DNA of 64,000 bases from Cellvibrio sp. (GTDB taxonomy: Bacteria; Pseudomonadota; Gammaproteobacteria; Pseudomonadales; Cellvibrionaceae), in contig JADJRD010000002.1 of NCBI GenBank assembly GCA_016712405.1, positions 62,001 through 126,000 of the forward strand. Direction: 5' to 3'. Each line of letters starts with the position of its first letter. Position 1 is the first letter of the stretch. Below the pieces are notes generated by a model. It did not search any database. It had not been told where the DNA came from and was given only the letters and a program-made list of their open reading frames with translations. Below, in pieces: positions 53,050 through 61,798 of this stretch. The translations under genes were made by a program, and so were the position numbers.

Positions 53050-53556
53050 ATGGCCTTATTACCAATACTTGAATTTCCAGACCCCCGGTTGCGCACTGTA
53101 GCCAAACCTGTCACCCAGTTTGATGACACCCTTCGCCAGTTGGTGAGGGATATGTTGGAAACCATGTACGATGCTCCAGGCATAGGGTTGGCTGCAACTC
53201 AAATCAATGTGCACAAACGTATAGTCGTTATAGATGTGAGTGAAGAAAAAAACCAGCCACAAGTATTTATTAATCCAGAAATCGACCTTCTGGATGAATC
53301 CACCTGTGAATATGATGAGGGTTGTTTATCTGTTCCCGGATTTTTTGAAACCGTGATTCGGCCAGCGAAAATTCGCGTGAAAGCCTTCAATGAAAAAGGT
53401 GAAGCTTTTACCTTGGAGCCTGATGGTTTGTTGGCGACTTGTATTCAACACGAGCTCGATCATTTGAACGGCAAATTATTTGTAGATCATATTTCGCTAT
53501 TCAAACGCACCCGCATTCGCAGCAAGCTTGAGAAAAAACATAAGGCCGAAAAATAA
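53050..53556 (+). CDS. def: Peptide deformylase
   Basis: 168 residues. Removes the N-formyl group from nascent proteins. All three metal motifs are present: GIGLAATQ, EGCLSVPG (Cys ligand) and QHELDHLNG (two His ligands and the catalytic Glu). The fmt ATG follows the stop codon immediately, so the two genes are co-translated. Confidence 0.98.
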   Translation: MALLPILEFPDPRLRTVAKPVTQFDDTLRQLVRDMLETMYDAPGIGLAATQINVHKRIVVIDVSEEKNQPQVFINPEIDLLDESTCEYDEGCLSVPGFFETVIRPAKIRVKAFNEKGEAFTLEPDGLLATCIQHELDHLNGKLFVDHISLFKRTRIRSKLEKKHKAEK

Positions 53557-54519
53557 ATGCCGCTGAACATTATTTTTGCAGGCACACCGGATTTTGCAGC
53601 AGCGCATCTAGCTGCATTACTGCAAAGCCAACATCAAGTGGTTGCTGTTTATACACAACCGGATCGTCCAGCCGGTCGCGGAAAAAAATTAACTGCCAGC
53701 CCCGTTAAAGAAATCGCCCTTGCGCAAAAAATTCCTGTTTATCAACCACTGAATTTTAAAACCGAAGAAGCACAAAACGAGTTCATTCATTTGCAAGCTG
53801 ACTTGATGGTGGTGGTCGCTTACGGATTGATTTTGCCAAAAATTATTTTGGATGCACCACGCCTCGGTTGCATTAACGTTCATGCGTCGATTCTGCCCCG
53901 CTGGCGCGGTGCGGCGCCGATTCAACGTGCGATAGAAGCTGGCGATTCCAGTACCGGTGTGACCATTATGCAAATGGATGTGGGTTTGGACACAGGCGAT
54001 ATGCTGTTAAAAACAGAATGCACCATTAGTGCTGAGGACACGGGCGGGAGTTTGCACGATAAATTAATCACAATTGGTACACCTGCACTCATTCAAGCAT
54101 TGGATTTAATCGAAGCAAAAAATATTCATTCGCAACAACAACCCGAGGCTGGCGTCACCTACGCATCCAAATTAGCCAAAGAAGAAGCGGCATTAAATTG
54201 GAATTTATCAGCAGAAATATTAGAGCGAAAAATTCGTGCATTTAATCCTTTCCCGATTGCACACAGCAAAATGTCTGGCGCACGCGATGATCAACGTTTT
54301 CGCGTCTGGCGCGCATCAGTGATTAACGAAAATTCTTCGCATAAACCTGGCACTGTTTTTCGTATTGATGCAGAGGGACTTTATGTTCGTTGCAACAACA
54401 GCACATTGCGACTGGAAGAAATACAATTGGCCGGAAAAAAATCCATGTCAGTAGCCGAAATTCTGCGCGGCCATCCGGATTTATTTCAACAAGGTGATCA
54501 ATTGGAGATCCCGGTTTGA
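53557..54519 (+). CDS. fmt: Methionyl-tRNA formyltransferase
   Basis: 320 residues. Formylates initiator Met-tRNA with 10-formyl-THF. The N-terminal IIFAGTPDFAA, the SILPRWRGAAPIQRAI stretch with the catalytic Asn/His region (INVHAS) and MDVGLDTGDML are diagnostic. The C-terminal OB domain spans about 210-310. Its stop overlaps the rsmB TTG start by 4 bp. Confidence 0.98.
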   Translation: MPLNIIFAGTPDFAAAHLAALLQSQHQVVAVYTQPDRPAGRGKKLTASPVKEIALAQKIPVYQPLNFKTEEAQNEFIHLQADLMVVVAYGLILPKIILDAPRLGCINVHASILPRWRGAAPIQRAIEAGDSSTGVTIMQMDVGLDTGDMLLKTECTISAEDTGGSLHDKLITIGTPALIQALDLIEAKNIHSQQQPEAGVTYASKLAKEEAALNWNLSAEILERKIRAFNPFPIAHSKMSGARDDQRFRVWRASVINENSSHKPGTVFRIDAEGLYVRCNNSTLRLEEIQLAGKKSMSVAEILRGHPDLFQQGDQLEIPV

Positions 54520-55769
54520 TTCCGGTCAGACTTGCGGCCACGCAAGTATTAAATCAGCTTCTGCGAGGGCAAGGTTCACTTTCCAGCTTACTCGGCCCTG
54601 CGCAAATGCAGGTTGCCGATCAAGATAAACCTCTGTTGCAAGAATTATGTTTTGGCGCTTGTCGCTATCATCCACAACTCACCGTTTTCAGCGAATTATT
54701 ATTGGATAAACCGCTGCGCAATAAAGACAGTGATATTCAAGCGTTAATTTTGTTAGGGCTTTATCAATTAATTCATACTCGCATTCCAGACCACGCAGCG
54801 ATTGGCGCAACAGTAGAAGTGACGCGTGCATTAAAAAAAGAATGGGCTAGTAAATTAGTGAATGGTGTTTTGCGACAATTTCAGCGCGATAAATCATCAC
54901 TGGAAAAAACGGCCGCAGAACAAAAAACGTTTCGAAGCAATCATCCTCAGTGGTTGGAGGGGATGCTCAGTAAATATTGGCCACAACAATGGTCGGATAT
55001 TATTCAAGCCAACCAAGCGCATCCGCCTTTTTGTTTGCGCATCAACACCCGAAAAATTTCTCGCAATGACTATCTCGCTTTACTTGCTGAATTAAATATT
55101 CAGGCTTCACCTACCACTTTTAGTCCTTATGGAATCCGTTTGGAAAATCCTTGCAATCCCAACACGCTGCCTTTATTTGCAGAAGGCTTGATTAGCGTTC
55201 AGGATGAATCCGCACAACTCAGCGCCGATTTACTAAATCTCGAATCAGGTTTGCGCGTACTGGATGCTTGTTGCGCACCCGGCGGAAAAACCGGTCACCT
55301 GCTGGAATTACAATCCGACTTAAAAGTCACCGCATTGGATTTGGAAGAAAGACGATTGCAGCGTGTACGTGAAAATTTGCAACGATTAAATCTTCAGGCT
55401 GAGATTATTTGTGGTGATGGAACCCAACCCGAATCCTGGTGGAGTGGAGAACTATTTGATCGCATTTTATTAGACGCACCTTGCTCCGCCACGGGTATTA
55501 TTCGTCGGCATCCTGATATTAAAATTCTTCGTCAGCCGGACGACATTAACAAATTAGCGGAAATCCAACTCACTCTTTTGCAAAAACTCTGGCCATTATT
55601 AAAACCCAATGGCGTTTTGCTTTATGCGACCTGTTCAATCATGCCAAAGGAAAATACAAAAATTATTGAACAATTTTTAGCGCTGCAATCAGATGCACGC
55701 GAAGATAAAATTATGGCTGACTGGGGAATAGAACAAACATGCGGCAGACAACTTTTTACCTCAAGTTGA
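54516..55769 (+). CDS. rsmB: 16S rRNA m5C967 methyltransferase, with a frameshift near the C-terminus
   Basis: Read as 417 residues. An N-terminal NusB-like domain is followed by the SAM domain: LDACCAPGGKTGHLLEL, DGTQPE, LDAPCSATGIIRRHPDIK and the catalytic Cys region LLYATCSIMPKEN. The last residues (CGRQLFTSS-stop) are wrong for the family. With four instead of five T at 55753-55757 the frame runs on as LLPQVDGHDGFYFARIVK-stop at 55809, the canonical RsmB ending, abutting the next gene. It is either a sequencing error or a recent mutation. Start TTG at 54516. Confidence 0.93.
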   Translation: MIPVRLAATQVLNQLLRGQGSLSSLLGPAQMQVADQDKPLLQELCFGACRYHPQLTVFSELLLDKPLRNKDSDIQALILLGLYQLIHTRIPDHAAIGATVEVTRALKKEWASKLVNGVLRQFQRDKSSLEKTAAEQKTFRSNHPQWLEGMLSKYWPQQWSDIIQANQAHPPFCLRINTRKISRNDYLALLAELNIQASPTTFSPYGIRLENPCNPNTLPLFAEGLISVQDESAQLSADLLNLESGLRVLDACCAPGGKTGHLLELQSDLKVTALDLEERRLQRVRENLQRLNLQAEIICGDGTQPESWWSGELFDRILLDAPCSATGIIRRHPDIKILRQPDDINKLAEIQLTLLQKLWPLLKPNGVLLYATCSIMPKENTKIIEQFLALQSDAREDKIMADWGIEQTCGRQLFTSS

Positions 55770-55809
55770 TGGTCATGATGGATTTTATTTTGCAAGAATT
55801 GTGAAATAG

Positions 55810-56268
55810 TCACTCTTCTTTGGAGGGTTCTATCAACTGAGCCATCACATTTCGCCAAGCGGTTTCTCCTTCCTCGCCGATTTTTTCAAACACTAGTTGC
55901 ATTTTTTTTCGTTGGGCGCCACTGAGCGCCGATTCCAAATTCCTTCCATCAGCAGTGAGGTTTAAACACTTGCCTCGTTTGTCGTTGGCGTCGGGAGTGT
56001 CATTGACCAAATTCATCGCGATCAGCTGTCGGAGAGGTGCGTGTAGAGCCTGTTTGGTGACTCCCAAAATCGTCAAGAGCGCGTTTACCCGAATGTCGGG
56101 GTTTCGACCTACGAAATAGAGTATTCGATGATGAACTCTTTGCAATCCCCTGGTTTCCAGCAGCTGATCAGGCTTGGCGGTAAACGCCCGAAAAGCAAAG
56201 TGAAAGAGTTCAAGTGCTTGATTGAGCTCGGCTTCTCGAGTCGCGGGCAAAGTAATTTGGTCAACCAT
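55810..56268 (-). CDS. MarR-family regulator
   Basis: 152 residues. Winged helix-turn-helix with the family pattern HHRILYFVGRNPDIRVNALLTILGVTKQALHAPLRQLI (in part) and the wing NDTPDANDKRGKCLNLT. Divergent from the aminotransferase gene with 62 bp between them and a perfect operator (56298-56318), so it probably represses both. Ligand unknown. Confidence 0.92.
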   Translation of the reverse strand: MVDQITLPATREAELNQALELFHFAFRAFTAKPDQLLETRGLQRVHHRILYFVGRNPDIRVNALLTILGVTKQALHAPLRQLIAMNLVNDTPDANDKRGKCLNLTADGRNLESALSGAQRKKMQLVFEKIGEEGETAWRNVMAQLIEPSKEE

Positions 56269-56297
56269 ATTGACTTTTATCCAAAAATTGCTAACTT

Positions 56298-56318
56298 TAG
56301 GTCAATCTATGTGACCTA
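56298..56318. promoter_or_regulatory. Operator between the MarR gene and the aminotransferase gene
   Basis: TAGGTCA-atctatg-TGACCTA is a perfect 7-bp inverted repeat with a 7-bp spacer. It ends 12 bp before the aminotransferase ATG. Position and symmetry fit a MarR dimer site. Confidence 0.8.
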
Positions 56319-56330
56319 TCTAGAGTATCT

Positions 56331-57509
56331 ATGCAGCCCGCCTTAGCAATATCAGAACGTATTTCACGTCTTACATCGTCTTTGGTTCGAGAAATTCTGG
56401 CGGCCGCACAGGCTCCAGGAATGATTTCCTTTGCTGGAGGTCTTCCGAGTCCAGAGGCTATGCCCATTCTACCCAAATCGTTAAATGGGTACGATTGGCA
56501 AGATCCCGTATTTCAGCAGTATGGTACAACCGAAGGTGAACCTTATTTGCGAAACCAGTTAGCTCATCATCTAGTAGATTCAGGTTTGATGATTAAACCA
56601 GATCAAATACTGATACTGTCGGGATCTCAACAGGGTATAGATCTTTCAGCGAAATTATTTGTTGATCCAGGAACGAATTTGCTTTGCGAGTCCCCAACTT
56701 ATTTAGCTGCGCTTCAATCTTTTCAGCTATTTGGTGCAAAGTGTATTGGCCTGGCCTTGAACGCTGATGGAATCAATGTTGAGGACTTGGTTCGCAATAT
56801 TGAAACCCATCGACCCAGTGCGATTTACTTGATTCCTAGTTTTCAAAACCCATCAGGTACTTGCTATTCATTACAAACACGTCAGGCAATTGCCGAAGTG
56901 CTGGATCATTATCAGCTTCCCATTATTGAAGACGAACCTTACCGTGAATTGATGTATGACCATGTCGATCGCACACCCATTTGCAGTTTAGTAAAAAAAG
57001 CACCTTGGATTTATTTGGGAAGTTTTTCAAAAACCTTGTGGCCAGGATGGCGAGTTGGCTTTCTTGCTGCTTCCTTGGATTTATTTCCTTATTTGCTGCG
57101 TTTAAAACAAGCTGGAGATTTACACACCAATCGACCAGGACAAATTTGTGTGGCGAATTGGTTAGCAGGTTCAACAAAGACGGAAGATTTGAGAAGGCTA
57201 AGAGAGATTTACAAACACAAGCGTGACGCAATGCAACATGCATTAACGAAGCACTTCAGCGATATTGCAACCTGGAAAACGCCAGCGGGTGGATTATTTT
57301 TTTGGTTGGCATTACACAAAGCCATCGACACCCGGCCTTTGTTGAAAGAAGCAATGAAATTGGGAGTTGCTTATATGCCAGGTGAAGCATTTTATTCCAC
57401 AGCGTCAGAACCGCAATTAGGAAAATTGCGACTCAATTTTAGTCATGCCAGCGAATCGGACATGCAACAAGGTTTGGAAATTCTTGCACGATTATTTAGA
57501 TCGCATTAG
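56331..57509 (+). CDS. PLP-dependent class I/II aminotransferase
   Basis: 392 residues. Fold-type I enzyme in the LysN / 2-aminoadipate aminotransferase-like group. MISFAGGLPSPEAMP binds the substrate arm, ILSGSQQGIDL holds PLP phosphate, FQNPSGTCYS and EDEPYREL follow, and the Schiff-base Lys lies in LGSFSKTLWPGWRVGF. No N-terminal GntR DNA-binding domain, so it is an enzyme rather than a MocR regulator. Probably repressed by the divergent MarR protein. The amino acid substrate is unknown. Confidence 0.92.
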   Translation: MQPALAISERISRLTSSLVREILAAAQAPGMISFAGGLPSPEAMPILPKSLNGYDWQDPVFQQYGTTEGEPYLRNQLAHHLVDSGLMIKPDQILILSGSQQGIDLSAKLFVDPGTNLLCESPTYLAALQSFQLFGAKCIGLALNADGINVEDLVRNIETHRPSAIYLIPSFQNPSGTCYSLQTRQAIAEVLDHYQLPIIEDEPYRELMYDHVDRTPICSLVKKAPWIYLGSFSKTLWPGWRVGFLAASLDLFPYLLRLKQAGDLHTNRPGQICVANWLAGSTKTEDLRRLREIYKHKRDAMQHALTKHFSDIATWKTPAGGLFFWLALHKAIDTRPLLKEAMKLGVAYMPGEAFYSTASEPQLGKLRLNFSHASESDMQQGLEILARLFRSH

Positions 57510-57540
57510 AGAGTTGATAGGTAGAGTAGAATACAAATAA

Positions 57541-57569
57541 AAAGGCCGATTCGGTTGAATCGGCCTTTT
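57541..57569. terminator. Bidirectional terminator between aminotransferase and dnaJ
   Basis: A 12-bp stem AAAGGCCGATTC / GAATCGGCCTTT with a GGTT loop. It has T-rich sequence at its right end and A-rich sequence at its left end, so it can end both convergent transcripts. Confidence 0.88.
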
Positions 57570-57571
57570 CG

Positions 57572-58690
57572 TTATTCACCAAAAAATTTCTTCACACCGT
57601 CAAACCAACTGGATTGTTTGGGGGAGTATTTTCCGCCCTGCATGGTTTTTTGAAATTCTTTTAATAACTCTTTTTGTTTGCCGGTTAAATTAACCGGGGT
57701 TTCAACAACGACTCTGCAAAGTAAATCACCAACCCCACCGCCGCGAACGGGTGTTACACCTTTGCCGCGTAATTTAAATAATTTTCCGGTTTGGGTTTCG
57801 GCAGGAACTTTTAATTTTACGCGGCCATCGAGTGTGGGAACTTCCAATTCGCCGCCGAGTGCTGCGTCCACAAAATCAATTGGCACTTCGCAATATAAAT
57901 CGGCGCCGTCGCGTTTAAATATATTGTGTTCGCGCACGTGAACTTGCACGTACAAATCGCCGGGTGGTCCACCTGCATCGCCTGCTTCACCTTCGCCCGA
58001 TAAACGGATTCTATCGCCAGTATCCACACCTGCGGGCACTTTAACTTGCAGGGTTTTGGTTTCTTCTACGCGACCTTGTCCATTACAACTTTTACACGGA
58101 TCGGCAATGATAGTGCCGCGACCGCGACAACTTGGACAAGTTTGTTGTACTGAGAAAAATCCTTGTTGCATACGCACTTGGCCATGACCACCGCAAGTAG
58201 TACAAGTGACAGGTTTACTGCCCGCTTTTGCGCCTGAACCATCACAGGTTTTACACGAAACCAATGTCGGAACTTTAATTTGTACACTGGTGCCTTTAAC
58301 GGCATCTTCTAAATTTAATTCAAGGTTGTAACGCAAATCAGAACCGCGTGAAGGGCCGCCGCGCCCACCGCGACCACCGCCAAAAATATCACCGAAGACA
58401 TCACCAAAAATATCACTGAAGCTGCCGCCGCTGAATCCGCCTCCACCGCCCATGCCTGATTGACCATCAACGCCAGCATGACCAAATCGATCATAAGACG
58501 CGCGTTTATTTTCGTCAGATAAAATTTCGTAAGCTTCATTCGCTTCTTTGAATTTTTCTTCAGCTGATGGATCATCAGGATTGCGATCAGGATGGAACTT
58601 CATCGCTACGCGGCGATAAGCTTTTTTTAATTCTGCAGCGTCAACATCTTTAGAGACACCGAGTACTTCGTAGTAATCACGTTTTGCCAT
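57572..58690 (-). CDS. dnaJ: Chaperone DnaJ
   Basis: 372 residues, full-length type I. J-domain with the HPD motif (KFHPDRNPDD), Gly-rich linker (GGGGGFSGGSFSDIFGDVFG), four CXXCXGXG zinc repeats (CKTCDGSG, CTTCGGHG, CPSCRGRG, CKSCNGQG) and the substrate-binding C-terminal domains. It stimulates DnaK ATPase. It is 305 bp downstream of dnaK, with repeats and a hairpin in the gap, so it may have its own promoter. Confidence 0.98.
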   Translation of the reverse strand: MAKRDYYEVLGVSKDVDAAELKKAYRRVAMKFHPDRNPDDPSAEEKFKEANEAYEILSDENKRASYDRFGHAGVDGQSGMGGGGGFSGGSFSDIFGDVFGDIFGGGRGGRGGPSRGSDLRYNLELNLEDAVKGTSVQIKVPTLVSCKTCDGSGAKAGSKPVTCTTCGGHGQVRMQQGFFSVQQTCPSCRGRGTIIADPCKSCNGQGRVEETKTLQVKVPAGVDTGDRIRLSGEGEAGDAGGPPGDLYVQVHVREHNIFKRDGADLYCEVPIDFVDAALGGELEVPTLDGRVKLKVPAETQTGKLFKLRGKGVTPVRGGGVGDLLCRVVVETPVNLTGKQKELLKEFQKTMQGGKYSPKQSSWFDGVKKFFGE

Positions 58691-58730
58691 CTTGATACCT
58701 TAAATTCTACAATCGATATTTCTGCTTTTA

Positions 58731-58766
58731 ATTCCCCTCTTTGAAAAAGGGGGGTTAGGGGGGATT
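58731..58766. repeat. C-rich palindromic repeat, copy 8
   Basis: AATTCCCCTCTTTGAAAAAG with GGGGTTAGGGGGGATT. Inverted relative to copy 9. Confidence 0.75.
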
Positions 58767-58812
58767 TAAAATGTCAGCAAGGATTCAAAATCTTTGCAAA
58801 TTTAACCATTTT

Positions 58813-58849
58813 AAATCCCTCCCCCGCCTCCCTTTTTCAAAGTGAGGAG
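58813..58849. repeat. C-rich palindromic repeat, copy 9
   Basis: AAATCCCTCCCCCGCCTCCC followed by TTTTTCAAAGTGAGGA. With copy 8 it makes a larger inverted repeat. Confidence 0.75.
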
Positions 58850-58909
58850 CCAGACTCCCTTCTTACACAATAAACAATTTTTTCAAAAAATTTCTTTCTT
58901 CCTGACATA

Positions 58910-58940
58910 ACAAATGCGGGCAAGCCCGCATTTGTTTTTT
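58910..58940. terminator. Strong hairpin between dnaK and dnaJ
   Basis: ACAAATGCGGGC / GCCCGCATTTGT, 12 bp, loop AA, with a run of T at its right end (58935-58940). On the plus strand it looks like a terminator, but dnaK and dnaJ run on the minus strand. There it would be an mRNA hairpin without a U-tract. Confidence 0.55.
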
Positions 58941-58979
58941 GTCCCTCCCCCTTACAAAGGGGGAGGTTAGGAGGGGGTT
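58941..58979. repeat. C-rich palindromic repeat, copy 10
   Basis: CCCTCCCCC-ttacaaa-GGGGGAGG with GTTAGGAGGGGG after it. It ends 17 bp from the dnaK stop. Confidence 0.8.
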
Positions 58980-58995
58980 TGTTTTCCTCACCTAA

Positions 58996-60918
58996 TTACT
59001 TGTCGTCTTTCACTTCTTCAAATTCAGCATCCACTACGCCATCATCCGCGGCTTTACTTGAACCACCGGCTTGTTGTGCACCGGGTTGCGCACCCGCTTG
59101 TTGTTCAGCGTAAAGTTTTTGTGCAAGTGATGAAGACGCTTCAGTTAACTTTTCAGTGGCTGCTTGAATTTTTGTGAGGTCTTCTGACTTCACAACCTCT
59201 TCCGCTTCTTTTACTGCCGCTTCAATTTTGGATTTTTCATCCGCTGTTGCTTTATCGCCAGCATCTTTCAAGGTTTTTTGTGTTGCGTGAATCAAACCTT
59301 CCAATGTGTTACGTGCACCCACCACTTCAGCAAATTGTCGATCCGCTTCTGCGTTAGCTTCTGCGTCTTTAATCATTTGTTGAATTTCAGCATCACTTAA
59401 ACCGGATGAGGCTTTAATCACAATGGATTGCTCTTTGCCAGTGGCTTTGTCTTTTGCTCCCACGTTCAAAATACCGTTGGCATCAATATCAAAGGTCACT
59501 TCAATTTGTGGCATGCCGCGTGGTGCGGGTGGAATATCACTTAAATCAAAACGGCCTAGCGATTTGTTTTGTGATGCTTGTTTGCGCTCACCTTGTACTA
59601 CGTGAATAGTCACAGCGGATTGATTGTCATCAGCAGTAGAAAAAATTTGCGATTTTTTAGTTGGGATCGTGGTGTTTTTCTCAATCAACGGAGTCGCAAC
59701 ACCACCCATGGTTTCGATACCCAATGTCAAGGGTGTTACGTCCAACAACAATACGTTAGTGGTATCACCTGACAACACCGAACCTTGAATCGCTGCACCA
59801 ATCGCAACGGCTTCATCCGGGTTCACATCTTTACGTGGCTCTTTGCCAAAGAAATCGGCAACTGCTTTTTGCACCATTGGCATACGGGTTTGACCGCCAA
59901 CCAAAATCACATCATCAATTTGGCTGATGGATTTACCCGAATCTTTAATGGCTTGTTTAACTGGCTCCATGGATTTGGTAACCAAATCTTCAACCAATGA
60001 TTCCAATTTTGCGCGCGTTAATTTCACCACCAAATGTTTTGGACCTGTTGCATCGGCTGTGATGTAAGGCAAATTCACTTCGGTTTGTTGGCTTGATGAC
60101 AATTCGATTTTGGCTTTTTCTGACGCTTCTTTTAAACGTTGCAACGCCAATGGATCTTTGTGCAAATCAATGCCGGATTCTTTCTTGAAAGTTTCGGCCA
60201 GAAATTCAATCAAACGCATATCGAAATCTTCACCACCGAGGAAAGTATCACCGTTGGTTGAAAGCACTTCGAATTGATGTTCGCCATCCACGTCTGCAAT
60301 TTCGATAATCGAAATATCGAATGTACCACCACCCAAATCGTAAACCGCGATAGTGCGATCGCCTACGCCTTTATCCAAACCATAAGCCAGTGCTGCTGCT
60401 GTAGGTTCGTTGATGATACGTTTTACATCGAGGCCAGCAATACGGCCTGCGTCTTTGGTTGCTTGACGTTGTGAATCGTTAAAATAAGCTGGAACGGTAA
60501 TCACCGCTTCGGTTACTGCTTCGCCGAGATAATCTTCAGCGGTTTTTTTCATTTTCTTTAACACTTCAGCAGAAATTTGTGGCGGTGCTTTTTTATCGCC
60601 TTTCACTTCTACCCAAGCATCGCCATTGTCAGCCGCAACAATTTTGTAAGGCACCATTTTGATATCTTTTTGCACAACGTCGTCTTTAAATTTACGACCG
60701 ATCAAACGCTTGACCGCATAAAGTGTGTTGTGTGGATTCGTCACTGCCTGACGTTTTGCACTTTGGCCAACCAGAATTTCACCATCGTTACTGAAAGCAA
60801 TAATGGATGGCGTAGTGCGATCGCCTTCGGCGTTTTCAATCACTTTAGGTGAACCGGATTCAATAATAGAAACGCATGAGTTGGTAGTGCCCAAATCTAT
60901 GCCAATAATTTTGCCCAT
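58996..60918 (-). CDS. dnaK: Chaperone DnaK (Hsp70)
   Basis: 640 residues. The ATPase domain begins IGIDLGTTNSCVSI and contains VITVPAYFNDSQRQATKDAG and IINEPTAAALAYG. The linker and substrate-binding domain (VLLLDVTPLTLGIETMGG) follow, then the helical lid and an acidic tail (EFEEVKDDK). GGAGTT precedes the ATG. A sigma-32-type promoter match lies about 100 bp upstream. Confidence 0.99.
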   Translation of the reverse strand: MGKIIGIDLGTTNSCVSIIESGSPKVIENAEGDRTTPSIIAFSNDGEILVGQSAKRQAVTNPHNTLYAVKRLIGRKFKDDVVQKDIKMVPYKIVAADNGDAWVEVKGDKKAPPQISAEVLKKMKKTAEDYLGEAVTEAVITVPAYFNDSQRQATKDAGRIAGLDVKRIINEPTAAALAYGLDKGVGDRTIAVYDLGGGTFDISIIEIADVDGEHQFEVLSTNGDTFLGGEDFDMRLIEFLAETFKKESGIDLHKDPLALQRLKEASEKAKIELSSSQQTEVNLPYITADATGPKHLVVKLTRAKLESLVEDLVTKSMEPVKQAIKDSGKSISQIDDVILVGGQTRMPMVQKAVADFFGKEPRKDVNPDEAVAIGAAIQGSVLSGDTTNVLLLDVTPLTLGIETMGGVATPLIEKNTTIPTKKSQIFSTADDNQSAVTIHVVQGERKQASQNKSLGRFDLSDIPPAPRGMPQIEVTFDIDANGILNVGAKDKATGKEQSIVIKASSGLSDAEIQQMIKDAEANAEADRQFAEVVGARNTLEGLIHATQKTLKDAGDKATADEKSKIEAAVKEAEEVVKSEDLTKIQAATEKLTEASSSLAQKLYAEQQAGAQPGAQQAGGSSKAADDGVVDAEFEEVKDDK

Positions 60919-61017
60919 GATGTAACTCCTGAAAAAATCGGTAAACTGAAAATCAGTAATCGTAAAATCAATTAGTCTGCTGGTTCATGTCGCAAGCTGT
61001 TGCGACGCTTGTTTCCT

Positions 61018-61045
61018 ATATTGGCATCACCAGAGAAAATTCAAG
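61018..61045 (-). promoter_or_regulatory. Heat-shock (sigma-32) promoter match upstream of dnaK
   Basis: On the minus strand CTTGAA (61045-61040), 14 bp, GCCAATAT (61025-61018). The -10 differs from CCCCATNT at two positions. The spacing equals that of the grpE promoter. Confidence 0.6.
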
Positions 61046-61062
61046 GCATGCTTAAAAAATTT

Positions 61063-61098
61063 ACCCCCTCCTGGCCGCCCCCCTTAGCAGGGAGGAGG
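61063..61098. repeat. C-rich palindromic repeat, copy 11
   Basis: CCCCCTCCT-ggccgcccccctta-GCAGGGAGGAGG type, directly after the grpE stop codon and upstream of the dnaK promoter match. Confidence 0.7.
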
Positions 61099-61102
61099 AA
61101 TT

Positions 61103-61657
61103 TTATTTTGATACCACTACCATTGCCGGGCGCACCAAACGACCGTGCAAGGTGTAACCTTTTTGGAAACAGGTAATTACGGTATTGGGTTCAACATCAG
61201 GGTTGGGAACTGCTGACACCGCTTGATGTAAATTGGGGTCAAACGGCTCACCTTGAGGATCAACGACTTTGACTTGATGACGAGCTAGCGCATCAACAAA
61301 GGATTTATGGGTGAGCTTGATACCTTCTGCAATTGCAGTGAAGGTTTCATTGGCCGGATCAATAGTTGCCAAGGCGCGTTCGAGGTTATCGACCACTGGC
61401 AAAAGGTCATTCACCATCTTTTCCAAGCCAAACTTGTGCGCCTTTTCCACATCCTGCTCAGCACGTCGGCGAATATTTTGCACTTCAGCTTGAGCTCTCA
61501 GGGATTGCTCTTTGGCTGATTCAAAGGCGGCAGCCAGTGTCGCCAGTTGGGCTTTTAGTGTCTCAACATCAGGCTCTTGTTGGGGCTGGGCTTCGGTTTG
61601 GGCTTCCATTTCAGGCTCGCTGGCCTTTTCCACTTCTTGGTAATCATTTGTCGACAC
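61103..61657 (-). CDS. grpE: Nucleotide exchange factor GrpE
   Basis: 184 residues. An acidic, Gln-rich N-terminus (EPEMEAQTEAQPQQEPD) is followed by a long coiled coil (about 35-85). The beta-wing has the signature TLHGRLVRPAMVVVSK at the end and FDPNLHQAVSAVPNPD before it. Releases ADP from DnaK. First gene of the grpE-dnaK-dnaJ cluster, with a near-perfect heat-shock promoter upstream. Confidence 0.98.
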   Translation of the reverse strand: MSTNDYQEVEKASEPEMEAQTEAQPQQEPDVETLKAQLATLAAAFESAKEQSLRAQAEVQNIRRRAEQDVEKAHKFGLEKMVNDLLPVVDNLERALATIDPANETFTAIAEGIKLTHKSFVDALARHQVKVVDPQGEPFDPNLHQAVSAVPNPDVEPNTVITCFQKGYTLHGRLVRPAMVVVSK

Positions 61658-61699
61658 GGGTCTGTCTCCTCAACAAACAGGAATTTATAAGTCAAGGCT

Positions 61700-61727
61700 A
61701 TATGGGGCTGGCTTGGGAATATTCAAG
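61700..61727 (-). promoter_or_regulatory. Heat-shock (sigma-32) promoter of grpE
   Basis: On the minus strand CTTGAA (61727-61722), 14 bp, CCCCATAT (61707-61700). This is a consensus match to the sigma-32 promoter, 43 bp upstream of the start codon, with GAGGAG as ribosome site. Confidence 0.88.
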
Positions 61728-61798
61728 GCTGGGACAACTAAGGCAGGGTTAAACCGAGACAGGATAAGCTAGGCATCCTTGCATTGAGCCATGGCTAA

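Larger units (their letters stand above)
58691..58995. other. 305-bp dnaK-dnaJ gap with repeats and a hairpin
   Basis: Contains three C-rich repeat units (58731-58766, 58813-58849 and 58941-58979) and a hairpin at 58910-58935. The first two are in opposite orientation and share TTTAAAATG / CATTTTAAA inner ends. No gene. The message for dnaJ must cross this region or start within it. Confidence 0.7.

Noticed and set aside
56331..57509. MocR-type transcription factor
   Set aside because: There is no GntR DNA-binding domain before the aminotransferase fold.
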